Under the pieces are notes generated by a model. It searched no databases. It saw only the letters and a list, made by a program, of their open reading frames with translations, and was not told the origin of the DNA. Position numbers and translations under genes: made by a program. DNA of 64,000 bases from Eulemur rufifrons. Taxonomy: Eukaryota; Chordata; Mammalia; Primates; Lemuridae. Shown here one piece after another: positions 25,520 to 37,908 of this stretch. The stretch spans positions 10,964,193-11,028,192 of the forward strand of contig NC_091012.1 in assembly GCF_041146395.1 (NCBI RefSeq). Direction: 5' to 3'. The first letter of the stretch is position 1, and each line of letters opens with the position of its first letter.

Positions 25520-25960
25520 AGCCTTTGTGGTGGTTGGCAAAGTGACCACAAATTCCTCCCACCCCCATATGTGCCTTTGTACGGTGACTTTGCCGTTTGC
25601 TCCTCCCGACAAGGGGTGAAGCCAACTTCTCCCTCGCTTAGGCGTGGGCTCCACCCTGTGACTTGTACCGGCCAAAGGGACAGAGCCAACTTGCCACAAG
25701 CAGAGACTCTTGAAGCACTTGCACCTTGGGCTTTGCCCTCTCTTGCCACGGGGGAGCCCTCTGTCACCGTGATGTGATCGAGCTGGGGCTGACCTCCTAC
25801 AGGATGAGGGATCTGTGGAGAGAAGAGGCAGCCCCCTCACTCATCGTAGCCAACCTGGACGGGTGCGTGAAGGTGTCCTACATCATCCAGCCCCAGCCGG
25901 TCAGCCTAAATGAGAAAAACTGCCCAGGCGATGCCCACAACTGAGACCAGAAATAAATGC
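25520..25960 (+). mobile_element. LTR-like interspersed repeat
   Basis: Has the layout of an old MaLR-type LTR: 'gaccacaaattcctcccacc', the 'ccaaagggacagagccaact' block, 'catcatccagccccagccgg', and an AATAAA near 25,952. The exact family is not determined. Open frames of 125 and 134 aa across it are chance. Confidence 0.5.
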
Positions 25961-25969
25961 CGGCTTGAA

Positions 25970-27990
25970 GTCATGAAGTTGGGGGCGATGTGTTTTGCGG
26001 GAAGAACGAACTGAGTCAGTCTTCAGGTAGCCTTTTCTAGCTTTCATGCAACTAAACTCTTTTTTCAGAACCACCATCATTACAACAAAAGGTCGACAAA
26101 ATCCAGCAGGATCAAAGCAAAAAATTAAGTTAAATGTAATTAATGTGATAGCAGGTTATGAAATTTTTAGTTGATCAAAATTAATATTTTCGCATACTTC
26201 CCCAGAGAAACTATGTTACTGTCCATTAATGTCACGAATCCTGCCATAATATACAAGATTAGACATTACATTTGATAGACCATTTACCCAATTAAACATC
26301 ACACCCAATAAAATGTAAGGCACTGGGAAATCTTAAAATTATTTTCTCTGAAAGAGCCTTTTCCTTGATCAGATGGTTTCTCAAGACCCCGCTTTGATAG
26401 AGTCTCGGTTATCTGGCCTGGCGGGGGGCTTTGATCCTGCCCTCTTGATTTAGTGTCTGCTGATCAGAAGAGGAAACCAGCGTGGCAAATGGGGAGGAAG
26501 GTGAGTGAAGCTCTGCTTGGGATGCTGACGGCAAGGGATGGAAAGATGAAGAGGGCAAGAGTGACAGGGTGTGACCTGGGTGCTGACGAAACGAGGACCA
26601 CAAAGAGCAGTGAGTGCCACAGGTCACCTGCAGACGTTTGCATAAGTTACAGTAAATTCTTCCTTTCCTACTTCAGGATAAAAGGAAAAAACATGGTAAA
26701 GTGCGCTCTCACGTCCACATGAAACCGAGGGAAAGAATGTAGCAGGAAGAAAAGAAAAGACAATGAAAACTTGTCAGCAAACGGCTTTTGTTGTCCTGCA
26801 CGGGTACTGCAGGATGCGAGGCAGAACCACAAAGATACTCCTTTGTGGCAGCTTGTGTCAATAATTCACTTGGCAAATAGTCCCAGGCAAGAAAGGAGAT
26901 GACGGACGGTTACCAATCACACGTGAAGCATACTGAGGGAAAATCTTTGCGCACACTTTCATTTCAAAAATCGAGAAAGTGATAGCGAGAGAAAATGAAT
27001 TTTACTGAAACATTTCGTCAAGAAAATAAAAAGAACAAATACCTCTAGAATACCGTGGTGTTTTCTAATGCCCTAGTCATAACTTGAGCGTCTGTAGGAG
27101 TGAAGCAGTGACTATCAGACACGTCACACAACGTGATTAGCTACCTGTCCTCTCGTCGTCCCCCTCCTTATTTCCCAGTCAGTTGAATTTCATAATTGAT
27201 ACTTGTTTTTAACCTGGTTAAAAGGCTAGGGAACAGGTAATTCAGTTTCAGTGAGGTGTCAGGGTCAAAGAAACAGTTCGGCAGCACAAAGCACATTTTA
27301 ATGGTTCAAAACCTTTATTCGCACATCTTATAATTCATGAAAAGAATCTGAATATAAAATTCCTTTCCCTCCCCCTCTCCTCACTCTTTTTCCTCCTTTC
27401 CAGAATTATGTGGGTTGACCTAACCTTTCCTCAGCAAGAATGACTCTTTCCTCTTTGGGAGGAAATCAAACGTGTCTAAATTAAAATTGGGTTCTGTCCC
27501 ATGCTTGATGTCATGATCTCCTGTGAGTTCTATTATGAAGTTGGTTTGTAACTCTCCCATCATTTTTTTTTCTTTTCTCAGAGAAAAATACACAAACATA
27601 TATCCACATAGATGAATGGATGTTTTGGTGGTTGCTCTTAAAAGGGAGGAGAAAGAGACAATGGACGGAGAGCAAGACTGACTCGGGCATATGATAAAAT
27701 GTACTTCAATAATAGGCGTGTCTAACATTTCATTTTATATTGTTTGCATTGCCGCAGCATGAACCCTCTCCATCTCCTTCCAACTTAAGTCAGGTCTTTA
27801 CATAATCACATCTCACTTGTGAGTGTGTGAGCGTGTGTGTGTGGCGGGGGGGGGGCGCCTTTTAGGGTTAAGAAAATTGGGGAATTCAGGAAATGACAGA
27901 ATTTCCTATTTGGGCATATGACACGGCAGAGGAGAGAACTTGCTTATGGTACAGGGGAACAGTAAAGGAAGAATTCAGTGGTGATAGGAC
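25970..27990. other. No gene recognised
   Basis: Unassigned intergenic sequence. A G-rich (TG)n/G8 tract sits at 27,823-27,857. Nothing coding is supported. Confidence 0.4.
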
Positions 27991-27994
27991 ATTG

Positions 27995-28660
27995 GAGCTA
28001 GAGGTGATCATTGGTTTGGGAGTCCCTTGGAAATCCATCGAAATCTTGGGAACATCACTGAGTGTTTCATAGGACACAGAGCGAGAGTTAAAGCCAAATT
28101 TCTTAGTTTCTGAAAAGCAGGGTGATCAAAGGCAACATATGGGTTGACTTGCAATGAGAGTGTTGCAGCATGTCGCCCCTTGATAAAACTCAAACTATAT
28201 TGAATGTAAATTTTCCAACTTTTTTGATCCCCGGGAATTTGAGGGTCTTGATCTGTCTCAGTAAGTTTGTGATAAAGATTGCTCATTTTATCACAGATGT
28301 GCTGATTCAAAGTAAGTTCTGGTCTATGCGAGGCTGCTAAATATTTTGCAAGGGATTTTCTTTTAATAACCCCCTAATGGATGCATAAATCACCAGAGTT
28401 TTTAATTGCTGTGGAGAGAGAAAATTCACAACGAGGGACCGGATCCCAAATCTTTCAATGATTTTATTAATGTAAACCAAAAGAAAATCAGAGAGGAAGT
28501 CTGGTGGAAATGTGTAAAAACGGGGAATTGTGACCATGAGAAATTATGAGCCTTTGCAATGCTGAGGAAGCATATTGTAACGAAGTCTGGATAGATAAGC
28601 AGTTACAGCATTTGTGACTGGTGCTGTTTTGATAGCTTTAAGTGAGCGTGCACTGAGAAA
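27995..28660 (-). pseudogene. Unrecognised coding relic, frameshifted
   Basis: The minus strand has three consecutive stretches of protein-like sequence that look like one broken frame. The first is around 28,560-28,660 (with AVTAYLSRLRY). The second is at 28,337-28,537 (FLSDFLLVYINKIIERF, then LSPQQLKTLVIYASIRG). After a frameshift near 28,340, the third is at 28,008-28,310 (HICDKMSNLYHKL ... RFRWISKGLPNQ). A stop near 28,550 and the frameshift break it. The balanced amino-acid use and runs of amphipathic sequence look like real former coding DNA rather than an L1. I do not recognise the family. It could be a processed pseudogene or a viral or transposon gene relic. Confidence 0.35.
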
Positions 28661-29023
28661 AGCACAGGGCGACCCTAGCCATGTTGGTCAAGACCTGTGA
28701 TTCCCAAGGTATAAACCAAGAGCACTGAGGTTTCCACAGATCACGTCAGGAAGTGGGAAGACCTCTGATCCTCCGTTTCCATGTGCTCTTTGGGGGAGAT
28801 GAGGCAGGCAGTAAGATTTTATTTGGAGAAACGATCCCACATCAGAAAATCATTTATGATCCACCCATCCATCCAACGACAATATTTTCATTGGGAATAA
28901 CGAAGAGTATTGGATTTCAGTGTGAAGATACTGGATATTTCTCTCAAATTCCATATCTCTATCTGTGCTTCCTCACTATAGGGCCATGTCATCAAATTTA
29001 TAACACTCTACATCTCAGAAATA

Positions 29024-29397
29024 CAGTTATGCGTTGCCTAACGATACGGATATGTTATGGGAAGTGTGTTGTTGGTGGGAATATCACAGAGTGTACTTAC
29101 ACACACCTAGATGGTATAGCCCACTACACTCTCACGGTCTGTGGGACAGCCTACTGCTCCTAGGCAACACACTTGTACAGCAGGTGACAATACTGAATAC
29201 TGTAGGCAATTGTGACACAGTGGTAAGTATTTGCATATCTAAACATATCGAAACATAGAAAAGGTACTGTGGTGCCCTAGGACACTAGGACTGCTACAAC
29301 AACCCGAGGCGATTGGAATTTTTCCACTCCGTCACAGGGCCGCCGTCGTATATGCAGTCTGTGGTTGACGGTAACGTCCTTATGCGGTGCATGACTA
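29024..29397 (+). mobile_element. MER2/Tigger-type DNA transposon
   Basis: The left end 'cagttatgcgttgcctaacg' and the right end (reverse complement 'agtcatgcaccgcataagg') form the long inverted termini of a pogo/Tigger nonautonomous element, at a TA target. The middle has 'tagatggtatagccc' and 'gaatactgtaggcaattgtg', standard for the family. The family name is from memory. Confidence 0.8.
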
Positions 29398-29572
29398 TAT
29401 TGAAAAGAATGACTGTCTAATACATTAAAGTTCCGTAGTCCAAACTAATGGGAGAGAATGAAGGACATTTTCAGGTAGCGTAATGTCTGCTTGCTGTCTT
29501 AAAACAAATGCATTTTGTTAGTTTGAAAAACATTAGATTAAGCAAGTGTGAGCTAATCTACGTGCTCTAGAG

Positions 29573-29846
29573 CTGCGGTTTCCGCAGCCCCCAGGACGTG
29601 GCCCATTAGGAACTGGGCCAAGCATCACCGCTGGAAAAGTTGTCTTCCATGAAGGTTAGGAACCTGGTCACACAGCAGGAGGTGAGCAGCAGGCGAGGGA
29701 GCGAATCTTCATCTGTGTTTACAGCCGCTCCTGGTCGCAGGCATCACCGTCTGATCTTTGCCTCCCCCGAACCGCCCCCGCCCCGTCCATGGGAAAATTT
29801 CTTCCAGGAAACCGGCTCCTGGTTCCAAAAATGTTGGGGACCGCTG
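29573..29846. mobile_element. hAT-type element with 8-bp target duplication
   Basis: Flanked by a perfect 8-bp direct repeat CTCTAGAG at 29,565-29,572 and 29,847-29,854, the length expected for hAT insertion. The right end reads 'tgttggggaccgctgc'. The body has 'cacacagcaggaggtgagc'. Same family as 21,455-21,846. Confidence 0.85.
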
Positions 29847-29859
29847 CTCTAGAGTGTCA

Positions 29860-30429
29860 GTGCCCAGAGGGGACATTGTATTCACAGCCTGCCTGTGTGG
29901 GGCTCTACGCTTCTTTCCAAGTTGGTAGGTCTCTCCTCCCGTGTACCTGTGTTCTTCAAATATTTCTTAGCTCACACACCTCCTAAAATATTTTTTTAAA
30001 AAACTATGTCCCCTCAAATGTTTTCGACATGGTAGTTGAAAAGATTTGCTATCAAGAGTCTAAGGTTTGCAAGGGGTAAAATAGCTGACTTCGTGTATAT
30101 TGTGTTTGTGTTTGAAGTACAAGTGCCAACTAACCTACATCACCAGGAAACTAGCCTAACTTTCTATCAGAAAACGGTGAACTTTGTTTCTCGATTGCAA
30201 TAAATGTGTCCGTATTGTTCCACGATAACTAACTTGCCTTTGATGTATAACAGAGGTGACAGAAATGGCTAGGTAGATGGTGTTAACTAAAAAAAGAAGT
30301 TTCACACAGAGGTGTAAGGAAACAGCATTTATTCGGGAAACAAAGAATTGCAATTTGAGTATGCTGAATCAAGGCAGCCCTGAATAGTGTCCCGTATGGC
30401 AGCACAGAAGAGGTTTTTTATAGCAGATT

Positions 30430-30468
<39 letters not shown>

Positions 30469-30865
30469 TTGTTTTGGAAGGCGGTTCATTGGCCGGGCGG
30501 AAATGCTCAATGGCAAGCTTGTTCTGATTGGTTAGGGAGTTAGGGTGCTCCCAGCTGCGAGATGCTGAAGGCCGGCAGAAACTGACTTCAGTGGTTTATC
30601 CAGGAGTATGGCAACATACTGTGGTTTGTCCGTTAGCAGCTGTGGGTGCAATCCTCTCACAATCTCCTGACTCGACCTTAGAAAGCCCTAGCCTCAGTTA
30701 CTTCATCTTCTCTCACAATAGATAGATGGATATGACAGATGATAGAAAGGAAGGAAGGCAAGGAGGGAGGGAGGCAGGCAGATATATTTGGCCATGAATT
30801 TGTCATCTGGATGAATGTGTATGCTGTCCCATCAACGGTACTCCTTCTTTTTTTTTTTTTTTTTC
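29860..30865. other. Intergenic with (CA)n and polypurine/poly-T tracts
   Basis: (CA)n at 30,430-30,464, a GGAA/GGCA purine tract at 30,746-30,780, and poly-T at 30,849-30,864. No gene recognised. Confidence 0.6.
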
Positions 30866-30869
30866 TTTT

Positions 30870-31580
30870 TTAAAGTTGTGGTAAAGTCAGATAACACAAG
30901 ATGTACCATGTTAAGTACTTGTTAAAACGTGCAATTTTAAGTGTACAGTTCAGTAGTGTTAAATATATTCACATTGTTGTTCAAAAGATCTCCAGAATTG
31001 TTCTCCTTGCCAGGATCAAACTCTATACCTCTTAATCAACAGGCTCCTGTTGCACCCCCTCGCCCGCCGCTCGACTTTCTGAAAGAATCTGGATGACTTT
31101 CTCTGTGAATCTGACTACTGTATGGATCTCACGGAAGAAGAATCATACAGTATTTGTCTCATTGTGACTTGCTCATTTTACTTAGCGTGATGTACTCAAG
31201 ATTCATCCGTGTTATAGCGTACAGGATATTTGCTTATTTTTTAAGGCTAAATAGTATTCCATTGTACGTATGTCCCACATTTGGTTTATCCATTCATCTG
31301 TTGATGGCTATTTGGGTTGCTTCCACTTCTTGGCTATTGTGAACAATGCTTCAATGAACTTGGGTCTACAGATCTCTGTTTTGTCCAAGACTCTTCTTTC
31401 AATTCTTTGGGGCATATAGCCAGCAGTGGAATTGGTGGATCATCCGGCATTTCTATTTTTAACCTCTCGAGGACCCACCATGCTGTCTTCCGTAGCAGCT
31501 ACAGTGTTTTACATTCCCACCAACAGTGCGTGAGGGTCCTTCTCTGGGCTTGTGTGTATAATCTCCCAGTTAAAGTGTCT
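30870..31580 (-). repeat. L1M 3' end, antisense
   Basis: Antisense L1 3' UTR/ORF2 end: 'ctaaatagtattccattgta', 'cttggctattgtgaacaatg' and 'cattcccaccaacagtgcg'. Degraded and gene-free. Confidence 0.8.
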
Positions 31581-31609
31581 TGCCTTTTTTTCTTCTAAGG
31601 AGCCCACAC

Positions 31610-32690
31610 CTCCTCCTCCCCCACTGTTGGGTGTCTACCCAAAGGAAATGAAGTCATTTTATTGAGAAGACACCTGCAGTCTCAGCACAATTCACGATTG
31701 CAAAGGTGCGGCATCAACCCCAGTGCCCTTCAGTTCATGAGGGGATAAAGAAAATGTGGTATGTATACCCTATGGAGTGGTACTCAGCCATCAAAAGGAA
31801 TGAAATAATGTCATTTGCAGCAACTTGGATGGAACTGGAGACCATTATCCTAAGTGAAGTGTCTCAGGAATGGAAAGCCAAACACCACAGGTTCTCACTA
31901 ATAAGTGGGTGCTGATAGATGGGTACGCGCAGGCACAAAGAGATATAAAGGGCTTGAGACACCAGGAATGGGGGAGGGCAGGAGGGTGGGTGTGGGATAG
32001 AAACATACCCAGAATGAACACTGTTCTGGTGATGGGCACACCAAAGGCCCTGGCTTGAGCATTGTACAAGATATCCATGTATCAATAAGACTTGTGCCCC
32101 CTTATTTAATAATTTGAAATTTAAAAATAAATAAATAAATAAAATAAAATAATAGTAATATTCTGTTTGGGGTGGGATGTAAGAAAATGTGTACTTTCAT
32201 ATGCAATCAGGGTTTAAATGGCTGCAAACTTTTTTGTGGACAATTTGGTGATAGACATCAAACACTTTCAAAGGGGCTTATTCTTGGACCCAGCAATTCC
32301 CCTTATAGAAACCTATTGTATGCAACGAATTGCAAAAAAGAAAAGAAAAAGAAAATGTACCAGGACATTCATCACAGCACTGTTTGTAATACTAACATCC
32401 TAAAAACAATGGAAAGTTCTGTGTACAGGGGACTGGCTAACATACCTGTGGATTATACATTCTGTGGAGTATTACACAGCCATTAAGAATAATGTGGAAC
32501 AGGTAGGCTTCCATCCGAGGTGGACATGCCAGCAGCAGTGTAAAGGCATGTGCCGAGGGATGGGAGAAGCCCCAGGAAACGCACAGTTTCTATTCCTGAA
32601 GGCTGAAACTATTTACTGGGAATGCCATAAAATAGCACGTTCATATATCAGTATCCACATGACAAAGCTAGGAAGGAAAGACATATAGCT
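31610..32690 (+). repeat. L1 3' ends, sense
   Basis: 31,640-31,915 translates to the L1 ORF2 C-terminus (YPMEWYSAIKRNEIMSFAA), followed by a 3' UTR and an (AAAT)n tail at 32,117-32,155. From 32,165 a second L1 3' segment follows (DPAIPLIETYCM and MEYYTAIKNN in broken frames). Opposite orientation to the block at 30,870-31,580. Confidence 0.8.
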
Positions 32691-32699
32691 GCTCTATTG

Positions 32700-34190
32700 T
32701 TTTCCTATTTTCAATACGCTCGGGCAGGCTATGGAGTTGAGCCTCTGGCCTTGCATACATTTTGCACTTGCCTGGAGTTGGCCCAGACTCACGGGGTGTG
32801 TGGTCACGGCCCCCGCAGGCTGCACGCTGCCACCTGCACGTCGGGTAGAGAAGCTGTAGGAGCACAAACAGCTGTGGGCGGCCACACGCCAAGGCGTCAG
32901 CGTCCTTGTGAGGGACCTGCTGTGGTGCACATACAGGCCACCTGCAATGCCCTCTTTCTGCCTTCCTCGACTTCTTTCTCACAAGGATCCCGTGTGTTTT
33001 ATCAGCAAAACAGGAAAAGAGGAAGAAAAGTCCTCTGACGGAGGCCAGAAGCCTCGGGAGCAGCAGCAGCGCAGGCAGAAGGGGTCTGGTGTGTGCTCTG
33101 TGTCCCCTGCACGGTGGGTCAAACACACGAGAGACTCAAACAAGATGACCGTGTCACCAGAACCGGCCCCTCCTTCCCGGGTGTCCACCCCCTCTCCCAC
33201 ACTCTGAATCCCCAACACCAAGGCCACGCACCCCGTGTCTTCTCCTGTCGCCTAGGCTTGGCGCATGGGGTCTGTGAGCTTGGCCGTGGCAGTCAGTGGC
33301 TCAGACTGACCCAGCCTGTCTGGGTGCGGTCATGCAGCAGAACCTGTGATCGGGCACAGCGGAGGCCCAGGCCACGGGTCCCGGGGAGTACACGGGATGC
33401 CACCTCCCCAGTCGCCCTGTCTGGGTGCCTCCTGGACTCATGGCTAGCTTTGCCCCGGCCTCCCCACCCTTCTCCTTTCCACCTGTGATTTTCCCGCTGC
33501 TGCCACCAGGGTCTTGTCACTGAGGTGGGGACCTGGTGGCGTGATCCCGGCATGCCTTCCTGGCCAGGGTTCCTCCTGCAGGGTTATCTGGAAGGCACAG
33601 CTTGGCCAGCCTGTGCAAGGAGGGCAGGCCACCTCTGCTCTCGGGCCTGGCCTCAGGGACCGACCCCAAAGCCCCCAGATGTTCCCCAGAGTGACCAGGG
33701 CAAGCTCAGCAGCCCCTGGCACACACATGGGCTTCTCTCCTCGGTGCCAGCCTCGCCCTGCCCCTCTGCCAGCGCAGTGGCTTCACTCAGTCGCCAGCGC
33801 TGAGGAAAGGAAGGCCTGTGCCAGCCGGTGTTCCCAGCGCAGGTTAGAGCCCCTGCCCCGAAGCCTTCCTTTGACTCCTTCCCGAGCTCATGCTCTTGCC
33901 CAGGGTTTCCCGTCCTTGGAGCCTGTGACCCACCCAGAAGTCCCCCTCCTGCGGTGTCTTGGGGATGGGGCTGCTGTCCTACTCAAACACACGCCTAGTC
34001 CCTCTCCCGCTCATCGACCTCGGGGATGCAGAGCAGCCCGCCTTCCCTGGGCGGGGATCCCTCTCTACTGCCCACACACGCTTCCTGTATGTTTCAAAGA
34101 CTCCCTTGCAAGCTGCTGGCATGCAACAAAGTCCAGTCTCCCGCACGGACCAGGGTTCCTGAGAGCATGAGCTCTACACACGTGTGTATG
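32700..34190. other. GC-rich unassigned stretch
   Basis: Long open frames on both strands (up to 218 aa at 33,514-34,170) come from high GC and lack any recognisable domain. I see no convincing exon. Confidence 0.35.
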
Positions 34191-34239
34191 GGTGTGTATA
34201 CACACACATACACGGTTCTGTAGGCATGTTTTGTCCATA

Positions 34240-34830
34240 TGGACATCCTGTTCTTCCAGAACGATAGACATTGAAAGGACTATCCTTTCCCCCATTGACT
34301 TGTCTCGCCACCTTTGGTGAAAATCAGTGGGCCAGATAAGTGTGTAGGTCTACTCGGGCACTTCCAATCCCGTTTCATGGGTCTATGTGTCTGCCCTGGC
34401 ACCAACTCTACCCTGTCTTGATTGCTGTATATTTAGAGTAAGTCTTGACATTGGGCCATGTTAGTCCTTTAACTTTGTTCTTCAAATTTTTGTCGCTGTG
34501 GTAGGTTCTTTGTATTCCTGTATAAATTTGTAACTCAGCTCACCAATTTTTACAACAATGCCTGCTGGGATGTTGACTGAATCTATAGATCGGTTTGGGG
34601 AAAATCTGACATCTTACTATCTTCTATGATTGGAAGAGCATGAGCATGGTATGCTTCTACATTGATTTAGATGCTCTCCAATTTCTCTCATTGTTTTCAT
34701 GTATAGGTCTTGCCTGTGTCTAGGCGTCCCCCGCTGCAGCTGAGCCACAGTGTCCCCTGGAAACATCCTGGGGGGCAGACTGTACATTCTTACGGGGCCC
34801 TTCTCTCTGAGCACCCAGAAGTTTATAACC
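34240..34830 (-). repeat. L1 ORF2 fragment, antisense
   Basis: Antisense L1 text such as 'tttgggccatgttagtcc'-type phrases around 34,440-34,720. Heavily mutated. Confidence 0.6.
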
Positions 34831-37716
34831 AGGCTTGAGCTGGGGCCTGACCTGGGGCTCCAGGATGCTCCTTCTCCCCGCCCTACTGCAAAACTTCCCG
34901 TGTGGTCCGCACTTGCTCTGGACCCACTCCTCCTCAGCTGCCCTGTCTTACGCCCACCCCAAGGGGCTGAGGCAGCAGTGCCTTACTGCTCCGTGTCTTC
35001 TGCCTCCCCTGAGGGATCTGGCCCCGTCTCATGGTCCCAGACCTCCATTCTCTCTTCAGTTGCACGAGTTTTCCTTTGCTCCTGTAATGTGTGTGCCTAA
35101 TTAAATGTTGGGAAACTGGAGTCGGCGCGTGCCTGTGTCTTTGGGACATGTGGACAGACCCGTCAGACCCTGGATGAGCTGGACTCCCGTTCTGTGAGAA
35201 AGGGTAACTCACTGCAGGGTCCCGAGCATTTCAGGAGGTGCAGGGCCACATCCAGCCCGTCAGCAGATCCTGGTGGTTCTACCTTCAAGATACACGCAGA
35301 ATCTGTCCCCTGCTCCTCACCGCCACTGCCCCCACCCAGATCCAGGGTGCCATCGTCTCTCACCTGGGTGCCGGTCTCCCTTCTTCTGCCCTGGCTCCCT
35401 GCAGCCCATTCTCAGCATCAGAGGCAGAGAGATCCTGCTAAGATACAAGGTGGATCGTGCCGCTACACTGTTGTTTAAAACTCTCCCATGGTTTCGATGA
35501 TACCCGACTCCTAGAAATTGGACAGCTCCTTACCGTCCTGGTGTATCTCCAACATGATGCACCAACCCACCTCGCATCCTAACCTGTTAAAGCAGGGCGA
35601 AGGAGGGAAGCCAGGGCAGGCGAGGAGTGTTCTGGGCCAAGAGAATGGCATTTAAAAACACTTGGGTGATAGAGGGACCACGGTCTGATCAGTAGCAATT
35701 TGGTCTGGGGCTACTCTGTGCCAGGCTGGCACTGTTCCAGGAGCTGGAGATAATGCAGGGCAGGCGGGATGCGATTTTAAACACGGTGGCCAGAAAAGCC
35801 TTTCTGAGGGGGTGACGTTTTATAAAATGTCATTTCAGAATAACACGGGAGTACGCACGTTCTCATTTCATAAATTGCTTTTGTACCATTTGAGTGAAAG
35901 TTGTAAGTGTGCCCATAACCCATAGAGTATGCGTTGTAGCCACTGAGGTGACATTTGAGGAGCACCCGCAGAGGGTCAGGGAGGGGCCAGGTGAAACCGG
36001 AGGGCAATAGCTCCAGACAGGAAAGGACAATGTGCAGGCCCTGAGGCGGGAGTGGGCCTGGTGTGTTTCCGAAAGGGTGAGGAGGCCAGTGGGTCTGGGG
36101 TGGATTGAACAAGGGGGAGAGTGGGAGTGGATGAGACAAGAGAGGAAATGGGCCACACTGGATTTTCTAGGCCACCGTAAGGGCTTGGCTTTGACTCTGA
36201 ATAGGAGGGGAGCTCATTTGAGGGTTTTGAACAGAGGCCTGACTGGGGTTTCAAAGCAGCCCAGCAGCTTCAGCAGTTCATCTGTGAGGCCTGGGCGGCA
36301 GGCTGATTCCAGTCTTTGCTGGGAGACTGAGGGACAAGCAGACCAAAGTCCGGCGTACTATAGATCAAGAGCTGCAGACAGAGAGAACCCTGGCCGCCTA
36401 CAGAGGGTCCCTTGGAGTATTCAGCAGACCATGGATCAGCACGCGCACGTGGGGGAACTACCCTAGGCCTGGGAAAGGGCCACCAGACAGGGTTAAAGCA
36501 ACTATGCTCAGTGTCCAAGGAGGACCAGGAAGAGCACTTTGTCCCTACTGCCAGAATAAAAAATCTCCTAATGCAGCAACACTCAGAAGGATCTTGCCCC
36601 AGTAGTTGGGAAATAAATTAGTCCTACACTAAAATCTGCTGTGGTTTCACCTCACAACAACAACAACAACAAAAATCTCTAATTCCGGTGGCATTGGGCA
36701 AGTCACGCAGAAGTAGCTTACCTCAATAGTGTGGGAAAAATTAATCCTATGCTAAAAACTGCTCCTATCCCACCTAGCAGATGTTCAAAAGCAAAGAATG
36801 TAAAGGATTAAACTGTTTTCAGGTGACTTGACGGCATTCAAGAACAAAGCTCAATAATACGTTTAGGAATACAAAAATATACAGTAGTCGCTCAAGGCAA
36901 AATACACAATGTGTGCGATCCTTTAAAAAGTACCAGACATGCAAAGAATCCACAAATCCAACGCATCAAGAGGAGAGAAATCAAGCAGTGAAAGGCACGT
37001 AGACCGGAAGAGGTAGAACGTTCTTTATCTGCGGGCAACCTGATTGCCCATGTAGAGAATCCAATGCGATCTACAGAAGTGACTGCACTAGAACTCACTG
37101 GTGAATTGAACAAGACTGCGGGATATTTTAGAGGGAGCTAACCCATCTTGCTCAAATACTTAACCAATTGTGCCAGCACTTTTCTTCACTGATCTGGAAT
37201 AAGGCAAGTGAGCCACAGATTTCCTATTCTAGTGTTTCGTGATGTTTTCTCTTCTCACACAAAAGAAGTATTTTATTTTGGCAGGAAGTCAATGCAATGG
37301 TGATAAGAATATTGGCAAACCAGAATTCTGGTGGGAGGGCACATCTTCTGGAGAGCCATTGTGAAGTGCAGATCAAGAGTCCTAAGTTTCTGAAGGATTT
37401 TTGAAAGGAAAAGCTTATATGTCAACCGAAAAAAAAAATCAGGAAAAAGGTAATGTTAAAATTACAAAAAGTAAGCTATACATTCATATGATTTGTATGC
37501 ATTTACTGTGTAAATACAAATTTAAAGCTATAATAAATTTCAAAATGGCAAGACCCAATGCTTTTCATTTTCTTCCATTGCCTAAATAGTCTTCAATTAC
37601 ATTGTACTATTTGAATATCTGAATCCCAGAACCTCCCCTCTAACCCTAGGACGAAGGATGAAAATTAGAAGGTTGTGTCGCTGAAAAGAAGGTCTGACGC
37701 AGAATCATAGCTCAGT

Positions 37717-37722
37717 TTTATT
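37717..37722 (-). promoter_or_regulatory. Likely polyadenylation signal of locus 2
   Basis: AATAAA on the minus strand, 187 nt after the locus 2 stop codon. The homologous site at locus 3 reads AATACA, a weaker or lost signal. Confidence 0.6.
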
Positions 37723-37908
37723 TTCTGCAATAACAAATATTTACTCATCTCCCTCCACCAGCAACAGGGAAACAAAACAAGTGGGCCCCGAGCACCGAAA
37801 GAACAGTATAGGCAAAAAGTTAGGCTCCAACAATAAAGTGGCAATGAATCCAGGAATCAGTGCCCCAGGAAAGGATGCCTCGTCTGGCTCGGGACACAAG
37901 GTTGCACT

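Noticed and set aside
33514..34170. 218-aa open frame in GC-rich DNA
   Set aside because: No recognisable domain, and similarly long frames overlap on the opposite strand; typical of GC-rich chance.
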